Shown: positions 1-10,260 of the stretch, in pieces | Layout of the letters: every line of letters begins with the position of its first letter | Numbering within the stretch: position 1 is the first letter of the stretch | Source of the DNA: Aquilaria yunnanensis | Taxonomy: Eukaryota; Streptophyta; Magnoliopsida; Malvales; Thymelaeaceae | Direction: 5' to 3' | NCBI GenBank assembly: GCA_039654915.1 | Contig: CM077597.1 | Span: 31,346,001-31,410,000, forward strand | DNA length: 64,000 bases | Notes under the pieces: generated by a model | Seen by the model: the letters and a program-made list of their open reading frames with translations, nothing else | Told to the model about the DNA's origin: nothing | The model's database searches: none | Translations under genes and position numbers: made by a program

Positions 1-291
1 AGCTCTGAAGTTTCTCCTTCGGGGGGATTCTCTCTTGTCGAAGGTGGCTGGTCCTTATCCCCCAAAGCTGGTTTGATCGCCTTTCCTAGGAAGGCAACGC
101 GCTAGTTTCCTGGGGTTGGCACTGTCATCCTCGGGGGCGCTGGCGGACTACCCAGGTCGTGTGTCCAAGGTGTCGGGTTTCCTCATTTCTGAGGTCGGTA
201 CTGGCTCTCCTTGTGGGTGACATCAGATTTACCGAGCGTGATACCTAGCTGGAGTACTCGAGCTACTGGGGCGATAGCACTTCGGCTATCA
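1..291 (-). repeat. 3' LTR (partial) of the Tat element
   Basis: Positions 1-291 match about 9969-10260 with scattered substitutions. Both copies end in the same GGCTATCA. On the element's own strand this LTR starts TGATAGCC. The remaining part, about 570 bp judging by the right copy, lies before the window. Confidence 0.88.
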
Positions 292-310
292 CATGCCCCC
301 CATCGGAAAG
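292..310 (-). other. Polypurine tract next to the 3' LTR
   Basis: Immediately right of the left LTR the plus strand reads CATGCCCCCCATC, so the element strand has a G-run ending in GGGGGGCATG just before the LTR. This is the expected place and composition of the plus-strand primer of an LTR retrotransposon. Confidence 0.65.
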
Positions 311-723
311 CCGAAGTGGCGACTTCAGCTAGCGGTCCTCCTGGGGGTACCTTTCGGGACTCGGAGTGCGACGTTCACGGAGAAGGCACTTCGTCACTGG
401 GAGACAAGCCTTGTCCGGATAGGTGTCACTGTCTGTCCCTTAGTGTTCTTGAGATACCCACTTTCTTTACTTTTTCTTCCGTAGGTCAGTGGACCGTCGC
501 GTCTCGAAACTAAGCGTGTCAGTCTGGAACGGTGTGCCCGGGTTTTTGGGATGTCAGAAAGCGGGTCCTAGTTTCTCGCGTTGGGTGACATGTGGCAGGC
601 ATTGGTTGAGGGCGGTCACGTCGGTTACACTAGGCACGTATTTTCGCGCGCGAGGAGCAATTATGGCGACGTTTCGCCTTCGCGGAGCAATTATGATGTC
701 GATTTGGCTACCCTTCCTCGGTC

Positions 724-731
724 TATATAAA
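724..731 (+). promoter_or_regulatory. TATA box of the antisense gene in the Tat element
   Basis: TATATAAA lies 280 bp upstream of the ATG at 1011, in a GC-rich stretch with two copies of GGAGCAATTATG (about 654-697). It reads opposite to the retroelement and fits the position of a core promoter for the spliced gene at 1011-3506. Transcription is inferred. Confidence 0.55.
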
Positions 732-1010
732 CCTTATTCCGTCATAATCTTCACTTGCTTTTTCTTTGCTCTCGTCTGCTTTCGTGCCTTCTCTTCTCTC
801 TTTGCGGCAGTGCTGACGGCGGTGCGATTTCCGGCCACCATTCTCGACGGTGTCTTCAAACTCTGATTTCGGCAAGACTTTTGGTGGGTTTTCATTCTAG
901 AGGTCCCCCGGTTTCTTCGTTTTTTGCTTTTTCTAGCTTCCCGAAATCATTTTTCTTCTTCCCGAAGTCCCTCTCAATTCTTTTCTTTCGAAGTCACTTT
1001 TTTGTCAATC

Positions 1011-3506
1011 ATGTCTTCGCCTGTTCCCCTTATGTCTGTTGCACCTATCCCCGAGAGCTGGCAACCTCTCATGTCTCACCCTTGTTACTCCACTTCGGAG
1101 AAATTAGAGAAGTGGACAACCAAATTTTTTCTTCCCTCCTATGCCACCACTAGACTTCCTCACCTTGGTCATTTTAGTTTCATGAACAATAAGGATGAGG
1201 TTACCGTCTTCCGTGCCCAACTGAAGGCCGTACTTCGGTTCTTTCCTCCGAAGATGATTTGCGACTTTTGCCAATTTCATGGCATAGCCGTGAATCAGCT
1301 TCCTTTGAACTCATACTACTATTTTAATGCCTTCCTGTGCATGTGTGGGGTCTTTGGAATAGAACCCCACTTCATCCTATTCATGCAGTATTACAAGCTC
1401 TATTCGGTCCCGAAGGGTAGCTTCTATTTTATGCTACCCCGGGGATCTGGGAGCAAAAAATACATGTTCACTTTCGCTACCAAAGATAGCTGGCGAGGGT
1501 GGCAAAGAAAGTTCTTCTTCCTGAAAGTGGCGAAGGCTTGGTCGCACGTTCCGACTAAGTGGGCTCGGGGAAAGCTGGAGACGGATGTCGTGGACCCCAA
1601 AAAGCTGCTAACTCCCGAGTTGGCGGCGAGGTTTGCCGACTTCGACAAACGTATCCATGTTGTCGCCGACTGGGATGCCGAGGTCCCTCCCCGCTCCCTC
1701 TACCCCTTCCCTATCATGTGGAGACTTATGACCGAGGAGGTCCTTCGAGAGTTGGGGGTAGTTAAGAAGCACAAGATGGACCTCGACATGCCAGCTCCTG
1801 CCATTGACAGGAAGGAGTTCTGGCTGGTGAAGCTCCTTCGGGGGGAGTTCACCTATGAAGCCTTCTTTGAAAGTGAGTTTTCCTTCCAAAGATTTTTAGC
1901 ATAAGTACATGTTTGGACTTACACTGATCTTTTTCTCTTTTTTCAAAGATGGGCGACGAGTCAGCCGCTTACTACAAGTCCCTCTTCCTCGGCCAAGCCG
2001 AGAAGAAGGAACAAACGAAGAAGGGCGTCTCCAAGAGGCGCAAAACCACCGGAGCGGGCCGTTATCGGCTAAGAAGGCGAAGAAGGAAATCTTTCTTCCA
2101 CCTCCGGGAGATGTGGCGGAGGTTGTCGGTGAGCCTGAAATTTTCCCTGAGCCTGAAACTCCCGTCGAGCTTCCTACCGGGGTGGTCACCAGCGCTGCTT
2201 CTAGGAGTCCCGCCACGTCGGCGGATCTTTGGGGCTCTTTAGCAGAGGGTCATTTTGCTGAAGAGTTGGAAAAATGCCGAAAGGACAAAGGCAAACATAT
2301 CCCTACCGACATGGAGGAGGTTCGGGACTCTGATGACGACATTGCCGAGGTTGCGCCAGGTTTGTCTCTTATCCCCGTTTTAGTACTCACAGCCCTGTAG
2401 CTTTCATAGCCAATAAGTTTTGTCTAACGAGACTTATGCTTTTAATTTTGCAGAAGAACTGGCGCCCTTGGATTGGATGGTCGAGCATGCCCGGAGGTGG
2501 GCTCTTCGGGATTCCCACATCCCAAAGGACAAAGTTCCCAGGGAGCCATTCTAGTCTTTCACGGAGGACATGAATTTGTTCTCCGAGGACTATCGGGAAA
2601 TGGCTCCCCAGATGGCGAGGGGCGTGCTCACCCAGGCTTCCTTCAAGGCGGTTGCCGAGGAGTGCGCTAGCGAGGACACCCTCGCTGCTAAGGTTTCTGA
2701 GCATGCTGCCCAAGTAGTTCTTTAGGCCTCTTCATTTTTTTCTCCATTTTTTTCTAAATGTTTGGGTTTCCTTGCGCAAATTTGACTAAGTACCCTATTC
2801 TTTCTTGCAGCTTCTGGGGTATAGTGGATACCTTCGAGCTTGGGCAGCAAAACAATCTTCGGTCTGAGCTTGGGCCGAAGATAAATTGGAGAAGGCCAAG
2901 GTCTTCTGCGCCAACTCGGTTGTGACGAACACCGAGTTGAGCCGAATAGCCAAGGAGAGGGTTGCCAATCTTCGGGAGGAATTCTTGAAGGGCCAAGAAG
3001 AGCTCTTGAAGGATTTTTCCCAGAAGATGTCTGACCTCAGCGCGAAGGTGGTGAGCCTAACTTCGGCCAACGAGGCCTATTAAAAGGAGAAAGAGGAAGA
3101 CTCTGCTCTCCTGGCGAAGGCACTCGCTAATAACGCCGAGCTTCAAGCCGAGGTCGACTCTCTGAAGAAGGAGTCGAAGAGGAAGAAGAAGAAGGTGAAG
3201 GCGCTGGAGAAGAAGGTTGCTGATCTTGAGAACGAAGTAGAAGACTTGTCTCTCAAGAAAGACAAGGCCGTCCAAGCGACCAAGGTTGCCTTTCAGGACG
3301 ACTTCTGTCTGGCTCATCATCAAGTTCTGAAAAAATACCCAGATCTTGACCTTTCCTTTTTGGCTGCCCTGGATATTCCCGAGGGGCCTTGGTGGGCTTG
3401 GTCAAAAATCGAGCTCCTCAACCTGCCATTTACCCCTCCTCCGGCTCCGAAGACGGTGGCTAAAGACACAAAGGCGGGAGCCTCCCACAACGCCGGGGTC
3501 CCTTAG
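1011..3506 (+). pseudogene. Antisense four-exon gene carried by the Tat element (putative gypsy-type transposon protein family), broken
   Basis: Exons 1011-1872, 1949-2359, 2454-2713 and 2811-3506 are joined by three introns of 76, 94 and 97 bp. All introns have GT...AG ends and all junctions keep the reading frame. Exon 1 encodes about 287 residues resembling the plant family annotated as 'putative gypsy type transposon' (Pfam Transposase_28). Exon 2 is basic then acidic. Exon 4 is a long Lys/Glu-rich coiled coil with a Pro-rich tail ending at the stop 3504-3506. In-frame stops at 2552-2554 (TAG), 2865-2867 (TGA) and 3081-3083 (TAA) make this copy non-functional. A TATA box sits at 724 and an AATGAAA-type polyadenylation signal near 3590. 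Such antisense ORFs are known from Tat/Retand elements, but their function is unknown. Confidence 0.8.
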
Positions 3507-3902
3507 ATGTTTTGGGGCCTTTGCCTTCTTTTTTTCTTCTTTGTAATCTTTCTTCCTGTGACCTTCTCCTTGTATCAAGGCCTTTATTTAATGAAAATTT
3601 TTCTTTTTTTCCAGAATTTGGCTAAATCTTTGAGCAATAACTTTTATTTCCCATTTATCCCGATCACTTTCGGTCAAGGGACTTCGGAAAATACATTTTG
3701 CTTGCTTTATTAGCCGTCTTCGGAAAACGTTCACTTTCAACGAGTTCCTTTAAAAGGAACTTTAAAAGGAACACGTAACTCTAAAGGAACACGTAACTTT
3801 CGCAAGCTTCTTCCTTAAGCCTTGTTCGGTGAGAATCCTTTCGTGGAAGGAAATTTTTGTACTTAGAACTTTTTCTAACTAGTACAATTTCTTACTAAAA
3901 TT

Positions 3903-5130
3903 CTAAGTATAGAATTTCTTCAAGGTGTCTGAATGCCATGTATTTTTTAATTTTCCACCTTCGGTGTCGCCAAGCTTATAGACTCCACTTCGGACTTCGT
4001 CGAGGGCCAGGTAAGGCCCTTCCCAGTTCGCCCAAAGTACCCCTTGGGACGGCCTTCGGGGTTCGAACTCGGCCTTTCGGAGAACGAGGTCTCCTTTCCT
4101 TATTCCTTTTGGCCTAACGCGCAAGTTCGCGGCTGTGGCTACTCTTTGCTGAAAGGCCTTCCTTCTGAGTTCGGCCACCTCTTTGTGCTCGTCAATTAGG
4201 TCGAGCTTAGTTCTCAATCCGAGGGCGTTTCCTCCTTCATCAAACACTTGTATTCTGATTGATGGCTGTACAACCTCGATAGGGATAATGGCCTCTGTGC
4301 CGAAGACGAGTGAAAAAGGTATCTCACCTGTGGCCCTTCCGGGCGTCGTCCGATAACTCCATAGTACACTAGGAAGTTCTCCTGGCCATTTTCCTTTTGC
4401 TTCCCACAACCTCTTTTTCAGACCTTCTTTTATGGTTCTATTATATACCTCTGCTTGTCCGTTGCTCTGGGGATGGGCTACTGGGGCGAAGTGCATTTTT
4501 ATTCCGAGGTTGGTGATGAATTCTTGGAATCCCTTGTTTGTAAACTGGGAACCATTATCAGCCACTATCACCCTCGGTATGCCAAATCTGCATATAATGT
4601 TCTTCCAGAAGAACTTTTGTATATCTTTGGCCAAAATAGTTGCTAGGGGTTCTGCCTCGACCCATTTAGTGAAGTAATCCACTGCCATTATGCAGAACTT
4701 CACTCCTTTAGGTGCTGTCGGAAGTGGCCCGATGAGGTATATGCCCCAAACTACAAAGGGACAGGGGTAGTCTGCCGAGGTTATTAATTCCGAGGGTAGT
4801 CTTTGGATGCTGGCGTGTCTTTGGCAATTGTCACACTTCTGGACAAACTGCCTTGCATCCTTTCTTAAGGTGGGCCAGAAGTACCCTTGGCGAGAGTATT
4901 ACTCCCGCCAAGGCGTCGGTTCCGATATGGGAACCGCAAGCCCCCTCATGGACTTCTTCGAGAACTATCCTGACATCTTCTTCGCTGACACACCTCTACA
5001 GTGGGCTCACATACCCCTGTCGGTATAAATATTCCCCAATTAGGAAATATCGTCCGGAACGTCTTCGCACTTTTGCCGCTTCGTGAGGATCATCGGGAAG
5101 CTCTTCGGTTGTAAGATACTTCTTTATAGG
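3903..5130 (-). pseudogene. Tat element integrase, frameshifted
   Basis: The open part (3903-4703) holds the catalytic core: Asp in AVDYFTKW, Asp in VADNGSQF and Glu in NGQAEVYNR, spaced D-39-D-35-E, then a basic C-terminal DNA-binding region. Reading further upstream on the same strand gives the zinc-binding N-terminus, with CDNCQRH at about 4830 and HEGACGSH in a different frame at about 4940. The two frames meet near 4893 in a frameshift. An in-frame TAG follows the VSPL segment near 5008, and another frameshift near 5130 separates it from RNase H. Integrase would insert the cDNA copy into the chromosome; this one cannot be made intact. Confidence 0.88.
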
Positions 5131-6209
5131 TCTTTCCACCCCTCATCCGAGGTTCCTATGCTCAGTGCTGCTATACTTGGGTGGCTCAACACTTCGGTGA
5201 ACCTTTTTGATTTGGCCAGGCTGTCCGCTTCGACGTTGTCTCGGCGAGGTACATTTTCAATATGTACTGCGTCGAACTCCAGGATGAGCTTTGATACGAA
5301 CTCGTGATATTTCGCCAAAGTCGGATCTTTCGCACTATAGTCCTCTGCCATCTGCCGCACCATTAGCTGGGAATCACTGTGGGCTTTTAGGTTTTTTACA
5401 CCAATCTTTCTAGCCAGGCGTAATCCTGCTATGAGAGCTTCGTATTCTGCCATATTGTTGGTGACGTTAAACCCAAATTTGATGGATTTCATGACTTCCA
5501 GGCCTTCAGGGCCTCGAATGATTACCCCAGCTCCCTGGTGCTCGGAGCCGGAGGCCCCATCTACAAACAGAGTCCATTCTGGGTCACTTTTGCCGAGGTC
5601 CGATTGTTCACCTTCGGTAACAGGTACCTCAGCAATGAAGTCTGCTAGAGCTTGGGCTTTTATTGTTTTCCTCGGCTCATAAGTAATATCATACTCGCCG
5701 AGCTCTATGCACCACTTGGAAAGTCTTCCCAAATGATCTACTCTCTTCATGACATCTCGAAGAGGTAGGTTACTTCGGATAATAATAAGGTGAGCCTGAA
5801 AGTATGGACGTAGTCTCCTGCTTGCTAGCACTAGGGCATAGATAGCTTTTTGTAGCAGGGGATACCTGACCTTGGCGCCATACAGGGACTTGCTCACATA
5901 GTATACTGGCCATTGCTCCGCCCCCTCTTCCTTCACGAGAACAGAAATCAGTGCTTTTTCGGTAACGGTAAGGTATAACACAAGAGGTTCTCTTTCTCGT
6001 GGTTGCCGAAGAGTGGGTAGGCGAGCTAGATAGAGTTTGAGCTCTTCCCAGGCCTTTTGGCAATCCTCGTTCCAAGGATGGCCATCGTCTCCGAGGTTGC
6101 CACCACTTTTTGCTGCCTTGGTAAGGACCTTAAAGAATGCTCGGCAGCGATCCCCATACCTGGAAATGAACCTGCTAAGGGACGTTATCCTCCCCGTGAG
6201 CCTTTGCAC
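5124..6209 (-). pseudogene. Tat element RNase H plus second (archaeal-type) RNase H
   Basis: Residues about 50-190 are the RNase H that follows RT in all Ty3/gypsy elements, here degenerate (an Ala where the first catalytic Asp is expected, in LTVTEKALIS). Residues about 211-345 are a second RNase H with a full set of acidic residues: D217 in FVDGAS, E255 in NNMAEYEAL, D279 in HSDSQ and D329 in VEADSLA. This second domain is the known hallmark of the Tat lineage, where it is thought to have taken over the job of the decayed first one. The frame is continuous with RT, but an in-frame TGA (6231-6233) and a frameshift near 5130 isolate it. Confidence 0.88.
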
Positions 6210-6230
6210 ATCCTTTGTTGTAACAGGAGT

Positions 6231-6836
6231 TCAGAATTTGAGTAGCGCTTTGACTTTTTCCGGGTTGGTGTCGATACCTCTTTCCGATACCATAAACCCA
6301 AGGAACTTGCCTGAGCTTACGCCGAAGACGCATTTTTCCAGATTAAGGCGAATTCTAAATGCTCTAAATTGGTGGAAAGTTTCCTCCAAATCCGTGATAT
6401 GACTGTCAAGCAACTTGCTTTTGACTATCATGTCATCAACATAGACTTCCATGTTTCTCCCTATTTGGTCTTTGAAGACCTTGTTCATCAGCCTCTGGTA
6501 GGTGGCTCTTGTATTCTTGAGCCCGAAGGGCATTCTAACATAGCAATATGTACCGACTTCGGTGATGAAGGCGGTTTTTTCCTCATCTTCAGGGTCCATT
6601 CTGATTTGATGATACCCACTGAAGGCATCGAGGAAGCTCAGGAGCTCATATTCAGCGGTTGAGTCTACCAATTGATCTATTGGCGGGAGAGGATACGAAT
6701 CCTTAGGGCAAGCATCATTTAAATTTCGAAAGTCGATGCACATTTGGAGCTTGTCGCTTCCTTCTTTTGTGGCAATAACCACATTACTTAGCCATTCGGG
6801 GTATTTGACCTCCCTGATTACGCCCGCCTCTATCAA
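6231..6836 (-). pseudogene. Tat element reverse transcriptase
   Basis: The fragment contains conserved RT blocks: CIDFRNLN, FLDAFSGYHQI (residues 69-79), FGLKN and the active-site YVDD (132-135), followed by the thumb region. It is in the same frame as protease upstream and RNase H downstream. TGA codons at 6885-6887 and 6231-6233 cut it on both sides. Confidence 0.92.
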
Positions 6837-6884
6837 GTGTTGAACTTCGGTTTTGACGAAGTTGTTTTTGTGTGCCGAGAGGCT

Positions 6885-7676
6885 TCACTTTTTTTGGCGA
6901 ACAGGCCTTGCTTCTGGGCTCACTTTAAGGCTATGCTGTATTATGCGGGGGTCTACCCAAGGCATGTCTTTTGGCGAGTAGGCAAACAGATCTTTATTCA
7001 TCAGTAGGAAAGATACAAGTTTTTCCTTGTCATCTTCGGCCAATTTTTTTCCTATTCTGGTATTTCGGCCTGGGATAAGCTCTATTTCTTCCGTTTCTAC
7101 TTTCTCAGGATCTTCTGTTCCTTCTCCTTTTGACTCTTTTGCAGGTAAGACCTTCGTTTCCGTAGTCTGCACGCAATTCGTCGCTGGGGCTTTCCTTGCC
7201 TTAACAAACACTTTCCTCACTTCACCCTGGTTGATGAAGATCTCAGCATCTCCATCCTTGGTGGCGAAGGTGACAGCTAGGTACTTCACATCAGGGCGGA
7301 TGTGGAGGTTCCCTTGTGTTCGCCTTCCAAGAATGGCATTGTATAAGGAAGGGAGATCTATGACGATGAACCTTGTCATTTCGGAGGCAAACAGCTCATC
7401 CTTGTTGTTCACCGAAGTTCCTCTTAGCATCAGGGGGAGATCAATCCAGCCGAGGACGGGGAGTTCGGACGGCCCCACTCCAAAAGTAGGAGAAGTGACG
7501 GATTTGAGGTTGCTTCTTGATATACCCAGACTTGGTAGCAGGTGTGAGAATAGGACGTCCGTGTTTGAACCATCGTCAAGCAATACTCTCTTAACGTCCC
7601 AGCTACCTATCCTTGCCATAACCAGCAGTGGATCATCATGGGGAAATATGACGGTGGACCCATCTCTCCGAACCAA
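6885..7676 (-). pseudogene. Tat element aspartic protease and linker to RT
   Basis: The aspartic protease motif is VLLDDGSNTDVLF (residues about 31-43), where most families have D-T/S-G-S. A Lys/Glu-rich linker follows, then the conserved start of RT (RPVRQKK). The frame is open until TGA at 6885-6887. Protease cleaves the Gag-Pol polyprotein. The unusual DDG could be a lineage variant or decay. Confidence 0.82.
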
Positions 7677-7682
7677 CTTTTT

Positions 7683-9230
7683 TTATGGGTTCGCATGTTC
7701 CATTACCGAAATCTCCCTAGCCCGTCTCTTCCTTTCTGCTGATGGCAGCCCTGTTGTGATCATTTGTATCACTCCTACCGGGGGTGGTGGACGCCTTTTT
7801 GGGCTTTGGTTCCGACGTTTGTCGGAGTCGTATTCCTCGTCATCTCCTTTCCCCTCCTCTTCTCTTCTCCCTTTCGGGGAGGGCATTTGTAGGTAACATC
7901 GGAGTTGACCTTGTTTTATCAGGGATTTAATGTACTTCCTCAGCTGGAACCAGTCCTCAGTATCATCCCCGCGGTCCCGATGGAACTGGCAGAACTTGTT
8001 CATATTCTTTTCGTTGTCCGAGGTCATGGCCTTTGGTCGTTGAATATGAGCTCCTTGCCTTTCCATTGCCATAAGGATGTTCATCCTTGAGGTGTTCAGA
8101 GGGGTGAAAGCCAGTGGCTTCCTTCCCCTAAGCTTCCAAGGCCGTCCCCTTGACTCGGTTGGGTAGCAAGGTTGCTGGTTCGGCCCCTCGGCACGAATGT
8201 GATCAGTTTTTGGGCCTCCTATTCTCAGTTCTTCAGCAGTCATATGTTGCTCGACCTTTCGGTAAAATTCGCCAAGCGTGTCGGGGTGATCCTTGGAAAA
8301 CTCATAGAACAACTGAGAGTCTCTCCGAAGTCCTCGTGTCATGGCCAGGATACGTATTTCTGGCCTAAAGTCTGGAACACTTAAGGCTTCCCTGTTGAAT
8401 CTTTCGACATAGTCGCGAATGGTTTCCCCATTTTTCTGCGCTATGTTGAACATTTGGACAGGCATCTTCGCCGTTGGCCGGCTCCCAATGAACTGCTGTG
8501 TGAAGGCAGTAGACAACTCTTGGAACTCCATGATGGTTCCAGGAGCCAATGAGTTGTACCACGCTGTTGCTGGTCCGGCGAAGGTGACCTCAAAACATTT
8601 GCACAAGGTGGCGTCATCAGCACCGTGGAACACCATGTTGCGCTTGTATTTGGTTAGATGAGCCTGGGGGTCAGTTCGGCCATTCTAGGTCTCCAACCGT
8701 GGTACCCGAAAGTCACTCGGCATGGGTGCTTCGACCACTGCTCGGGTGAATGGTGATTCGTCTCCATTGAAGGTCTCTGACAACCTAGCCTAGACGGGCT
8801 TCCGAGCTACCTGCCTCTCCACTCTTTCCAGTATCTTTAGGATTTTTTCCATAAGGAGTGTGGCACTGGGCTCTTCTTCCTGCTGTTTATAGGCCTCCGG
8901 AAACGGAGACTGACATCTCCTTTTTGGGCAGTGACGTCGGCGTCGAGGAGACGGCGACTTTTCTTCAGGTGAAGAATTCCTTCGACGGGGAGTTCTGGGT
9001 CGTTTTGACCCTGTTTCTCCCGCAAGTCGCGTCCCGAGGGGTATGTTTTCCATCGAGCACTCATCTCGTTGATCTCCGGCTCTCGAACTCCAGTGACTTG
9101 GCCTGGGACTCTTCTCCCGATGAGGTACTGGTGATGAGGGCCTTCGACCTTGATTTGGCTGCAGCCATCTTCAATCTAACTGCTGCGTCATTTCGGCCAC
9201 GATAGAGCGTTGGAACTCACACAGAAAGCC
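7683..9230 (-). pseudogene. Tat element Gag
   Basis: The best part (7683-8636) has the retrotransposon gag domain (FEVTFAGPATAWYNSL...AFTQQFIGS) and a degenerate zinc-like segment (FCQFHRDRG). It ends in a TAA (7683-7685) in the same frame as protease. Upstream in the same frame are an Arg/Ser/Pro-rich N-terminal region (8790-9053) and TAG stops at 8790-8792 and about 8685. Further upstream (about 9065-9172) the coding signal moves to another frame, starting near an ATG at about 9170. Gag forms the virus-like particle. Confidence 0.82.
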
Positions 9231-9383
9231 CATGGTAATAGTCAGACGACGTTCATCCTCAGGCAAGGAAGTCCCTGCCGTAGTTTGTTCGGTTGCCGGT
9301 TGAACCTCTGGCGTGGACGGAGACTTCGGAAGTCTCTTGTCCTTAAAATGCCGAGTTTCAACGACGGTGACCTGGGAGTAGAT

Positions 9384-9400
9384 TCCCACAGACGGCGCCA
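9384..9400 (-). other. Primer-binding site of the Tat element
   Basis: On the element strand this reads TGGCGCCGTCTGTGGGA, two bases from the end of the 5' LTR. Plant Tat/Athila-group elements commonly have a TGGCGCCGT-type site here. Confidence 0.75.
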
Positions 9401-9402
9401 AA

Positions 9403-10260
9403 TGATGCCCAGTAGCATCTTCGTTGTGTGACATGGTAAGGCCGGGAGGGGCTTCCAGTGAAGAAGAACGTCTGAAGGAGAGATTTCCCAGGGGGAGCTG
9501 CCTGTAACACTTAGAAAACAGAGGTTAGGAGGTCCCCGGAGTCTTTTTCCGGGGAGGAGCCTCCGACACCCAAGTTAGTATTTTTGGAGGTGGAGAAAGG
9601 GTATTAGGGGCCCAAGATTCTTGCCTGTTACGTTTTCTTTTGAGGGAGGGAAAAAAGATCCCTTGCTGAGACCATTTCCCTGATATATATAAGAGGGTGT
9701 AGCTCATTCAGATTGTGACACGTGTTCGGTCGGATGTACTCTGTACTTCTGGGCGTGGGGGCCTCTAACCGCTTGCAGGCTCCTTGGGCCACGAGCTAGG
9801 GCAAACATAGCCCTACGTGACAAGACGTAGGCGGCGTCGGCGTGTTAGAGCGTATATGAGGGTGACATGTAGCGTGTGCGGGTGACATGTCAGAGGCTCC
9901 TTAATTGCTTCTGTCGTACCCCCGAGGTCCTCTTGGTTGAGGTCGCCCTTCAGAGTGAGGACCCTTCTTCTGGAATCGTAACAGTAGTTCGGGGGATTTT
10001 CTCCTGCCGAAGGTGGCTGGTCCTTCTCCCCCGAAGCTAGTTCGATCGCCTTTCCGAGGAAGGCAACATGCCAGTTTCTCGAGGTTGGCACTGTCATCCT
10101 CAGGGGCACTGGCGGACTACCCAGGTCGTGTGTCCAAGGCGTCGGGTTTCCTCATTTCCGAGGTCGGTACTAGCTCTCCTTGTGGGTGACATCGGATTTA
10201 CCGAGCGTGATACCTAGCTGGAGTTCTCGGGCTACTAGGGCGATAGCACTTCGGCTATCA
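9403..10260 (-). repeat. 5' LTR (complete) of the Tat element, 858 bp
   Basis: The boundaries are TGATGCCC on the left and GGCTATCA on the right, i.e. TG...CA ends on the element strand. The inner end abuts the primer-binding site and the outer part matches 1-291. A TATATATA stretch at about 9682-9690 lies two thirds into the LTR, where a retroelement promoter is expected. Confidence 0.88.

Larger units (their letters stand above)
1..10260 (-). mobile_element. Ty3/gypsy LTR retrotransposon, Tat lineage, degenerate, left end outside window
   Basis: The element reads right to left: right LTR (9403-10260), primer-binding site (9384-9400), gag, protease, RT, RNase H, second RNase H, integrase, an opposite-strand gene, polypurine tract, then the left LTR (1-291, cut by the window). 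The second RNase H after the ordinary one and the extra antisense gene between integrase and 3' LTR are known features of Tat/Retand-type plant elements. All coding parts carry stops or frameshifts, and the two LTR copies differ at roughly one position in ten where they overlap, so this is an old, inactive copy. The target duplication cannot be tested because the left outer end is missing. Confidence 0.9.

Noticed and set aside
211..866. Overlapping plus-strand frames at the Tat LTR edge
   Set aside because: They span LTR, polypurine tract and promoter region with no domain; accidental frames in GC-rich DNA.
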